DNA of 64,000 bases from Flavobacteriaceae bacterium (lineage in GTDB: Bacteria > Bacteroidota > Bacteroidia > Flavobacteriales > Flavobacteriaceae), in assembly GCA_018402385.1 (NCBI GenBank), contig JAGYJA010000011.1, forward strand, positions 62,001 through 126,000, read 5' to 3'. The position numbers were made by a program, and so were the translations under genes. Within the stretch, counting starts at the first letter, position 1. Each line of letters opens with the position of its first letter. The notes below the pieces were generated by a model. It had not been told where the DNA came from. It made no database searches and worked only from the letters and a program-made list of their open reading frames with translations. This document shows, piece after piece, positions 58,370 to 64,000 of this stretch.

Positions 58370-59875
58370 ATGTCTTTTTTAAACAGGATAAACTTAAAAA
58401 TCATACTCCATTTTATGGGGTTGCTTTTGTTGTTTAACGGTTTTTTTATGCTGGCAGCTTCTGGAGTGAGTCTTTACTTTGATGATGGGGCAGTTTTTGG
58501 AATTACACAGGCGTCAGTGTTTACCATCATAACAGGACTAATTGTTTTTGCAGTCACCAAAAACCATAAAAAAGAAATTAAAAAAAGAGAAGGTTATATC
58601 ATTGTCACATTCGGTTGGTTGATAATGGCTTTCAGTGGAACATTGCCTTATGTCTTTACCGGTGCCATACCTTCATTCACCAATGCTTTTTTTGAAACAA
58701 TGAGTGGCTATACCACAACCGGCGCCACTATTTTAAACGAAATTGAAATTTTACCTGAAAGCATTCTCTTCTGGAGGAGTCTCACACACTGGTTAGGGGG
58801 AATGGGGATTATTGTATTGGCAATCGCTATATTACCACTTCTTGGAATTGGTGGAATGCAGCTTTTTGCTGCAGAAGCTCCCGGTCCTAGTAGTGATAAA
58901 CTTCATCCAAGAATTACAGATACAGCAAAACGATTGTGGCTCATTTATTTTGGATACACTTTAATTGAAACTGTATTATTAAATCTTGCAGGAATGTCAC
59001 TTTTTGATGCAATAAACCATTCAATGAGTACATTGAGCACGGGAGGATTTTCAACAAAAAATGCAAGCATCGGCCACTGGAATGATAACCCAATGATTCA
59101 GTATATCATCATCTTTTTTATGTTCATTGCCGGAACAAATTTTGTATTGAGTTATTTTGCTTTTAAAGGAAGAATCAGCCGGATTTTTCGCGATGAAGAA
59201 TTTAAACTCTACACTACATTTATTCTTGTTTTTTCAGCGCTTGTCATGCTTATTACTTATTTTCAAGCTGATTGGTCAATTTCCACTTTAGAACACAATA
59301 TGGCTTATGGTGAGCTTGAAAATTCAATAAGGCATTCATTGTTTCAGGTGCTTGCGATTGTAACAACAACTGGTTTTGTGACAGCAGATTATACTTTATG
59401 GACACCCTTTTTGACTATGTTCTTTTTTGGTTTAATGTTTTTAGGTGGTTCAGCGGGTTCCACTTCAGGAGGGATGAAAATAGTGAGACATTTAATAACA
59501 ATCAAGAATGGAATTTTAGAGTTTAAACGTTCATTCCACAGTAATGCTATTTTGCCAGTTAGGTACAATCAAAGAGCTATACCACAGAGCATTGTTTTCA
59601 ACATACTTGCCTTTTTTATTTTGTATATACTAATGTTTATTATTGGGGTAGCAGTTTTTTCCTTTTTAGGTCTTGATTTTATGACTGCATTGGGTGGTGC
59701 CGCATCAAGCCTTGGTAATGTGGGGCCTGCTTTAGGAAATTTAGGTCCTGTAAACAGTTATGATGCTTTGCCAGGTTTGGCAAAATGGTGGGCTACATTT
59801 TTAATGCTCGTTGGAAGACTGGAATTGTTTACCGTTTTAATTTTATTGACTCCGTTCTTTTGGAGAAACAGGTAG
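58370..59875 (+). CDS. trkH: Trk potassium uptake system membrane subunit
   Basis: I place the start at 58370 (501 residues), directly after trkA; a longer frame from 58259 overlaps trkA with non-membrane sequence. TrkH is the potassium channel-like subunit with four M1-P-M2 repeats. Selectivity-filter regions are visible: FETMSGYTTTGATILNEI, HSMSTLSTGGFSTKNASI, ALVMLITYF...VLAIVTTTGFVTADY and AASSLGNVGPALGNLGP, each containing the conserved filter glycine (TTG, STGG, TTGF, GNVG). There are about ten to twelve membrane helices and a short C-terminus FTVLILLTPFFWRNR, all as in TrkH/KtrB. With TrkA it takes up potassium at the inner membrane, and together with the KefC-like protein it gives the window both uptake and efflux of potassium. 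Confidence 0.95.
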   Translation: MSFLNRINLKIILHFMGLLLLFNGFFMLAASGVSLYFDDGAVFGITQASVFTIITGLIVFAVTKNHKKEIKKREGYIIVTFGWLIMAFSGTLPYVFTGAIPSFTNAFFETMSGYTTTGATILNEIEILPESILFWRSLTHWLGGMGIIVLAIAILPLLGIGGMQLFAAEAPGPSSDKLHPRITDTAKRLWLIYFGYTLIETVLLNLAGMSLFDAINHSMSTLSTGGFSTKNASIGHWNDNPMIQYIIIFFMFIAGTNFVLSYFAFKGRISRIFRDEEFKLYTTFILVFSALVMLITYFQADWSISTLEHNMAYGELENSIRHSLFQVLAIVTTTGFVTADYTLWTPFLTMFFFGLMFLGGSAGSTSGGMKIVRHLITIKNGILEFKRSFHSNAILPVRYNQRAIPQSIVFNILAFFILYILMFIIGVAVFSFLGLDFMTALGGAASSLGNVGPALGNLGPVNSYDALPGLAKWWATFLMLVGRLELFTVLILLTPFFWRNR

Positions 59876-59923
59876 CAATAAAGATTTGTGCATAAAAGGA
59901 ATTTCAATTTAAAAGGTTTAAAC

Positions 59924-61111
59924 TTAAGTCAACAAGTCTTTAATTCGCTTTAGAGCTTCCATAATTTCATTTTCTGATGCTGCATAAGATATTCGGATGC
60001 AATTTGCGTCACCAAAAGATTCTCCTGAGACAGTGGCAACAAGGGCTTCTTCAAGGAGTAACATAGAAAAGTCTTCTGCAGTGTTGATTTCTTTTCCTTT
60101 TATGGTTTTTCCAAAAAAGCTTGAAACATCGGGGAAAACATAGAAAGCACCATCAGGGGCGTTATTTTTTAAACCGGGTATTTCAGCAAGTAAATTTAAT
60201 ACTAAAGTTCTTCTCTCCATAAAGGCATCTACCATATACTTTATTGAATCTGGAGATGCTTCTAGAGCAGCAATGGTTGCCATCTGTGCAATGGCATTAG
60301 CGCCACTTGTTATTTGTCCTTGCATTTTATTGCAGGCACGTGCGATCCAAGCCGGAGCACCCATATATCCAATCCTCCAACCGGTCATAGCAAAAGCTTT
60401 TGATACTCCGTTGACAACAATGGTGCGGTCATACATATCTTCAAATTGTGCCATGGAGAAATGACCTTCAACAAAGTTGATGTGCTCGTATATTTCATCA
60501 GAAACAACATAGATGTTTGGGTGTTTTTGCAAAACATCTGCCAGTGCTCTGAGTTCTTTTTCACTATAAACCGAACCACTTGGGTTGCAAGGTGAGCTGT
60601 ACATCACCAATTTTGTTTTTGGGGTAATGGCAGCCTCCAGTTGTTGTGGTGTGATTTTAAAGTTGGTATCTATAGTTGTAGGTATTTCAACAGGAACACC
60701 TTCTGCAAGTTTTACAAGGTCGCTGTAACTCACCCAATATGGTGCGGGTAAAATTACCTCGTCACCCTGATTAAGCATAACCATCACAATATTTGCCAGG
60801 GATTGTTTTGCTCCGGTTGAAACCACAATTTGTGAGGGTTCATAAGTGAGGTTATTGTCTCTTTGGAATTTTTTAATGATGGCATTTTTCAGTGCTGCAT
60901 AACCGTCAACTGGTGGATAAGCGTGAACATTATCATTGATGGCTTTAATTGCGGCATCTTTTATAAAATCTGGGATATTGAAATCGGGTTCTCCTAAACT
61001 TAAACCAATAATATCTTTTCCTTCATTTTTCAATTCGCGGGCTTTAGCTGCCATAGCAAGTGTCGCAGAGGTAGCCATATTATTGACTCTGTTTGATAAA
61101 TGTTCCTTCAT
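59924..61111 (-). CDS. Aspartate aminotransferase, class I PLP (subgroup 1-gamma type)
   Basis: This 395-residue enzyme transfers an amino group, most likely between aspartate and 2-oxoglutarate. Motifs are KDIIGLSLGEPDFNIPDFIK, INDNVHAYPPVDGYAALKNA, STGAKQSLANIVMVMLNQGD, LPAPYWVSYSDLVKLA, VMYSSPCNPSGSVYSEKELR, VVSDEIYEHINF and the PLP lysine site VNGVSKAFAMTGWRIGYMG; the substrate Arg is in CIRISYAASE. The pattern is that of the aspartate/prephenate-type aminotransferases common in thermophiles and Bacteroidota, so prephenate or tyrosine activity cannot be excluded. It lies 19 bases downstream of the desaturase gene on the same strand. Confidence 0.93.
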   Translation of the reverse strand: MKEHLSNRVNNMATSATLAMAAKARELKNEGKDIIGLSLGEPDFNIPDFIKDAAIKAINDNVHAYPPVDGYAALKNAIIKKFQRDNNLTYEPSQIVVSTGAKQSLANIVMVMLNQGDEVILPAPYWVSYSDLVKLAEGVPVEIPTTIDTNFKITPQQLEAAITPKTKLVMYSSPCNPSGSVYSEKELRALADVLQKHPNIYVVSDEIYEHINFVEGHFSMAQFEDMYDRTIVVNGVSKAFAMTGWRIGYMGAPAWIARACNKMQGQITSGANAIAQMATIAALEASPDSIKYMVDAFMERRTLVLNLLAEIPGLKNNAPDGAFYVFPDVSSFFGKTIKGKEINTAEDFSMLLLEEALVATVSGESFGDANCIRISYAASENEIMEALKRIKDLLT

Positions 61112-61130
61112 AAAATAAGGTTGGTATATT

Positions 61131-62231
61131 TTAAGCGCTTAAAGCCGGTTTCATTCCCATTTCTTTTAAATGCGAAAAGTGAGATAAAATGGCTTTGCGG
61201 GTGGTTTTATATTCGTGATATGGTAAATTAAATTCCTTTGCAGTTTCTTTTACTATTTTTGAAATCTTGGTATAGTGTACATGGCTTATATTAGGAAAAA
61301 TATGGTGTTCAACCTGATGATTTAATCCTCCTGTAAACCAATTTACTATTCTGTTTTTAGTTGCAAAGTTTACTGTGGTAAACAATTGATGTATTGCCCA
61401 GGTGTTTTTCATGGTTCCGGTTTCATCCGGAAGTGGCATCTGGGCCTCTTTTACCATATGTGCCAATTGAAAGACAACACTCAATATAACTCCGGCAACA
61501 TAGTGCATTACAAAAAAGCCTATGAGGACCTTCCACCAAGCAATAGATAAAATGAGCATAGGTATAACAATCCAGATAGAAATGTATATAATTTTAGAAA
61601 TGACTACAATACTCCATTGTTTTACCGGGTTTGGAAATTCTCCATATGAAAGTTTTCGCTTTAAGTAGTTTCTCGTTTGTTTAAAGTCTGTTGTTAGTGC
61701 CCAGTTAAATGTCAAAAGTCCGTAGAGCAATACTGAATACAAATGCTGGTACTTATGAAAGCGTTTCCATTCAGAATGTTTGCTGAAACGCATAATTCTT
61801 CCTGCTTCCATATCTTCATCATGGCCGTGAATGTTTGTGTAGGTATGGTGAAGAACATTGTGTTGAACCTGCCAGTTATAAACATTTCCTGCAAGTATGT
61901 AGATGGTACTTCCCATAAATTTATTTACCCACTTTTTTGAGGAGTAAGAGCCGTGATTTCCATCGTGCATGACATTCATGCCTACACCTGCCATTCCTAT
62001 GCCCATTATAACTGTAAGCAGCAATTGAGCCCATCCGGGGATGTTAAGTGTCAACAATAAAAAGTATGGGGTTAAAAATATTGCAAACATAGCTAGGGTC
62101 TTCAAATGAAGTTTCCAGTTGCCTGTTTTCTTTAAGTTTTTTTCTTTAAAATATTCGTTAACTCTGGTGTTTAAGGTTTTGAAAAAATTTGCGGGATCTT
62201 TTCTGGAAAAACGGATTGAGGATGTATTCAT
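61131..62231 (-). CDS. Membrane fatty-acid desaturase (front-end / acyl-CoA type)
   Basis: This 366-residue integral-membrane di-iron desaturase introduces double bonds into acyl chains. All three His boxes are visible: MHDGNHGSYS (box 1, near residue 89), QHNVLHHTYTN (box 2, HxxHH, near 124) and LNHQVEHHIFPNISH (box 3, QxxHH, near 307). Four to six membrane helices lie between them (for example AQLLLTVIMGIGMAGVGMNV; IIYISIWIVIPMLILSIAWW). The QxxHH third box is the mark of front-end (delta-5/6-like) enzymes, although many bacterial homologues act at other positions; the regiospecificity is not determined. A -7 box TATATTTG lies 47 bases upstream. It is divergent from rsmG. Confidence 0.93.
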   Translation of the reverse strand: MNTSSIRFSRKDPANFFKTLNTRVNEYFKEKNLKKTGNWKLHLKTLAMFAIFLTPYFLLLTLNIPGWAQLLLTVIMGIGMAGVGMNVMHDGNHGSYSSKKWVNKFMGSTIYILAGNVYNWQVQHNVLHHTYTNIHGHDEDMEAGRIMRFSKHSEWKRFHKYQHLYSVLLYGLLTFNWALTTDFKQTRNYLKRKLSYGEFPNPVKQWSIVVISKIIYISIWIVIPMLILSIAWWKVLIGFFVMHYVAGVILSVVFQLAHMVKEAQMPLPDETGTMKNTWAIHQLFTTVNFATKNRIVNWFTGGLNHQVEHHIFPNISHVHYTKISKIVKETAKEFNLPYHEYKTTRKAILSHFSHLKEMGMKPALSA

Positions 62232-62277
62232 AGTTTAAATTTGACTGATAACGTTTTGCGCGAAAATTAAGTATTCG

Positions 62278-62285
62278 CAAATATA
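62278..62285 (-). promoter_or_regulatory. Candidate -7 box for the desaturase gene
   Basis: CAAATATA on the plus strand reads TATATTTG on the minus strand, an exact TAnnTTTG, 47 bases upstream of the desaturase ATG. Confidence 0.5.
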
Positions 62286-62340
62286 ATTAATATTCAACTC
62301 GTTCTACTTGTTAATAACAAAAAATTACAAGTTTATTGCC

Positions 62341-62348
62341 TATTTTTG
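62341..62348 (+). promoter_or_regulatory. Candidate -7 box for rsmG; decides the start codon
   Basis: TATTTTTG is an exact TAnnTTTG, 18 bases before the ATG at 62366. It lies inside the longer frame that starts at 62336, which makes that start unlikely. Confidence 0.55.
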
Positions 62349-62365
62349 TGCTCATACATATTACT

Positions 62366-62983
62366 ATGGATTTGATTATTAAGTATTTCTCTCATTTAAC
62401 TGATGAGCAAAAAAATCAGTTTTCACTTTTGCAGGAATTGTACAAGGATTGGAACTTAAAAATAAATGTTGTCTCAAGAAAGGATATTGATGAATTGTAT
62501 TTACGACATGTTTTACACTCTTTGGGGATAGCAAAAATTATTGATTTTAATACGGGTGCATCTGTTCTTGATGTAGGTACCGGCGGTGGTTTTCCGGGAA
62601 TTCCCCTTGCTATTTTATTTCCTTATACTCAATTTCATCTGGTAGATTCCATTGGAAAAAAAATAAAAGTTGTTGATGAAGTGGTTGCCGGCTTGGGGTT
62701 GTTAAATGTGCAATCTACAAACGATCGTGTCGAAAATATTAAAGGAAAATATGATTTTATAATTAGCAGGGCAGTAGCTGCAATGCCCACTTTTGTTCAC
62801 TGGGTGGATGGAAAAATAGCTAAAAAGAGCAATCACAAAATGCATAATGGGATTCTCTATCTTAAAGGTGGGGATTTAACTGAAGAGTTGCAGGATTTTC
62901 CACAGGCTCAAGTTTTCAAGTTAACAGATTATTTTCAGGAGGTGTTTTTTGAAACAAAAAAAGTGGTTTACCTTCCGTTATAG
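62366..62983 (+). CDS. rsmG: 16S rRNA (guanine-N7)-methyltransferase G
   Basis: RsmG (GidB) methylates N7 of G527 in 16S rRNA with S-adenosylmethionine. From the ATG at 62366 the protein has 205 residues, the family's usual length; the ATG at 62336 would add ten hydrophobic residues and include the promoter box. Motifs are LQELYKDWNLKINVVSRKDI, DELYLRHVLHSLGIAKI, the SAM loop VLDVGTGGGFPGIPLAILFP, FHLVDSIGKKIKVVDEVV and FIISRAVAAMPTFVHWV. It is a single gene between the divergent desaturase and the convergent ACBP gene. Confidence 0.95.
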   Translation: MDLIIKYFSHLTDEQKNQFSLLQELYKDWNLKINVVSRKDIDELYLRHVLHSLGIAKIIDFNTGASVLDVGTGGGFPGIPLAILFPYTQFHLVDSIGKKIKVVDEVVAGLGLLNVQSTNDRVENIKGKYDFIISRAVAAMPTFVHWVDGKIAKKSNHKMHNGILYLKGGDLTEELQDFPQAQVFKLTDYFQEVFFETKKVVYLPL

Positions 62984-62995
62984 AAAAAAAAGCAA

Positions 62996-63262
62996 TTATT
63001 TTCGATATAAAAAATAGGTGTTTACCGCTTCAATATATTCTTTTTTTGCTTCGTCTGGGGAAAGGTTTCTGGTTTGAAACAGAGCATTTGCTTTAAAGGC
63101 ATTGATGAGTGGCTTTTTACTGTTTGGATCATCTTTGTTTTCGTTAGCCCTCTTGTAGTATGCATAGAGTCTCAAAAGTAAATCTGCCGGAAAGGGTTCC
63201 GTGTGATTATTAATTCTCTCTACGGCTTCTTCAAAAGCGATTTGAAGTTCTTCAGGACTCAT
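62996..63262 (-). CDS. Acyl-CoA-binding protein
   Basis: This 88-residue protein of the ACBP family forms a four-helix bundle that carries long-chain acyl-CoA in the cytosol. The residues that fit the family are LQIAFEEAVERINNHTEPFP, LLLRLYAYYKRANENKDDP (the L-Y-A-Y-Y-K-R-A signature with the CoA-binding Lys and Tyr) and the end helix DEAKKEYIEAVNTYFLYRK. A stretch of NSKKPLINAFKANALFQTRN replaces the usual G-D-x-N-x-x-x-P-G... loop with the W-x-x-W replaced by F residues, as in many flavobacterial versions. The gene overlaps the end of psd by 11 bases, and its place beside psd and cdsA supports a role in phospholipid synthesis. Confidence 0.9.
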   Translation of the reverse strand: MSPEELQIAFEEAVERINNHTEPFPADLLLRLYAYYKRANENKDDPNSKKPLINAFKANALFQTRNLSPDEAKKEYIEAVNTYFLYRK

Positions 63263-63911
63263 TTTTACTTGCTATGATTGTGATTCCGCCTTTTACTTTT
63301 TGGTTTAGTTTTACATTAATTTTTGCATCTAAAGGTAACAAAACGTCCACTCTGGAACCAAATTTTATAAAACCACTATCGCTTCCCTGGCTAACTTTCA
63401 CTCCCACTTCAGCATAGTTAACTATACGCTTAGCGAGTGCACCGGCTATTTGTTTATGTAAAACTTCTCCAAAAATTTTATTTTTCACAACAACTGTTGT
63501 TCTTTCATTTTCTTCAGAAGATTTGGGATGCCATGCGACGAGGAATTTACCCGGGTGGTATTTTGAGTAAACAATTTCTCCACCCACGGGATATCTGGTG
63601 ACATGCACATTAATGGGTGACATAAAAACTGACACTTGGAGTCGTTTGTCATTAAAATACTCTTTATCAAATACTTCTTCAATAACCACAACTTTTCCAT
63701 CAACAGGAGAAAGTATTTGATTTTCACTAGTTTGAATGTCTCTATTTGGGTTTCTAAAAAACTGAATTATGAGCAGAAATAGTATTATAAAAACACTCAT
63801 CAAAACTTTTTTCAGAATTTCATCCTCAAGAAAAAAATGTGAAGACAGGGCAAGAACGATAAGTATTACCAGAGCTGCAAGAATAATTTTATGACCTTCT
63901 CTATGAAACAT
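63252..63911 (-). CDS. psd: Phosphatidylserine decarboxylase proenzyme (short type)
   Basis: Psd converts phosphatidylserine to phosphatidylethanolamine with a pyruvoyl group made by self-cleavage. The 219-residue protein is of the short, archaeal/Bacteroidota type. Two membrane helices lie at residues 9-28 and 34-51. Motifs are PNRDIQTSENQILSPVDGKV, the catalytic region VSVFMSPINVHVTRYPVGGE, YHPGKFLVAWHPKSSEENER, and the cleavage site FIKFGSRVD, in which the G-S bond is cut and Ser becomes pyruvate. The start overlaps the end of cdsA by 11 bases and the end overlaps the ACBP gene by 11 bases, so the three are one translationally coupled operon. Confidence 0.95.
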   Translation of the reverse strand: MFHREGHKIILAALVILIVLALSSHFFLEDEILKKVLMSVFIILFLLIIQFFRNPNRDIQTSENQILSPVDGKVVVIEEVFDKEYFNDKRLQVSVFMSPINVHVTRYPVGGEIVYSKYHPGKFLVAWHPKSSEENERTTVVVKNKIFGEVLHKQIAGALAKRIVNYAEVGVKVSQGSDSGFIKFGSRVDVLLPLDAKINVKLNQKVKGGITIIASKNES

Positions 63912-64000
63912 AATTTGCTAGTATAAAATAGGTGTATATAAATGGGCTGGCAAAAATAACACTATCAAGTCGATCATAAATGCCCCCGTGTCCCGGTATA
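63901..64000 (-). CDS. cdsA: Phosphatidate cytidylyltransferase, C-terminal end (5' part outside window)
   Basis: Only the last 33 residues are inside the window: IPGHGGIYDRLDSVIFASPF followed by IYTYFILANYVS and the stop at 63901. The G-H-G-G-I-Y-D-R-x-D-S motif is the CdsA signature, with the metal-binding aspartates. CdsA makes CDP-diacylglycerol, the precursor for phosphatidylserine, so it acts directly upstream of Psd in the pathway. The stop overlaps the psd start by 11 bases. The gene continues beyond the right edge. Confidence 0.93.
   Translation of the reverse strand, partial: IPGHGGIYDRLDSVIFASPFIYTYFILANYVS

Noticed and set aside
1..64000. tRNA, rRNA or known riboswitch genes
   Set aside because: I looked for cloverleaf-like tRNA ends, rRNA core sequences and well-known riboswitch cores and recognised none; a covariance search would be needed to exclude small RNAs.

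Overview
The window is AT-rich chromosomal DNA of a member of the Bacteroidota, almost certainly a Flavobacteriaceae-type bacterium. The evidence is type IX secretion (T9SS) type-A sorting tails, a PorT/SprT homologue, a lipoprotein BamA-family protein (TamL type), a FISUMP-domain protein, an AccD without zinc cysteines, an ACBP-psd-cdsA cluster, and recurrent TAnnTTTG -7 promoter boxes. I saw no tRNA, rRNA, CRISPR array, insertion sequence or prophage core genes. No gene-free stretch exceeds 300 bases once the frameshifted gene at 5741-8027 is counted.

Left accessory region (1-17.2 kb, all minus strand). A tight run of about ten genes, with gaps of 1 to 68 bases, is transcribed from near 15.37 kb leftwards past the window edge. 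Nearly every intact product has a signal peptide or lipobox. Three neighbouring genes share a nearly identical N-terminal module of about 192 codons (8 cysteines, internally duplicated) joined to different C-terminal parts: a helical/TPR-like part in a gene now broken by frameshifts, an ankyrin-like part, and WG repeats. A FISUMP protein, two paralogous propeller-like proteins, a coiled-coil protein, a surface-type lipoprotein and a second WG protein complete the set. A membrane TPR-LytTR regulator lies just upstream. I regard this as the best candidate for an undescribed envelope or secreted system.

Middle (17.4-25.6 kb). This holds an orphan ABC ATPase, a T9SS cargo protein, hutU with a DUF4136 lipoprotein, a KefF/KefC-like pair, a DUF5522 protein, and a small membrane protein with an HExxH motif.

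Second accessory region (25.8-43 kb, minus strand). Four secreted VGIGTT-type tail-fibre-like proteins (one with an S74 chaperone tail) surround a giant M36 fungalysin-type metalloprotease. The protease carries 23 almost identical 81-residue HYR repeats plus several degenerate ones and ends in a T9SS sorting tail. One extra base in the repeat array splits this 10.3-kb reading frame in two. Several of these genes share promoter/leader sequences with each other and with the left operon.

Right housekeeping region (43-64 kb). This contains a PLP deaminase/desulfhydrase - glucosaminidase - hemL operon, two small Spy-like secreted proteins, lysS, a YqaE proteolipid with a lipoprotein, accD, fbaA, tamL, an rRNA/tRNA methyltransferase, porT/sprT-ubiE, trkA-trkH, an aspartate aminotransferase, a fatty-acid desaturase, rsmG, and the ACBP-psd-cdsA lipid cluster, with cdsA cut by the right edge.
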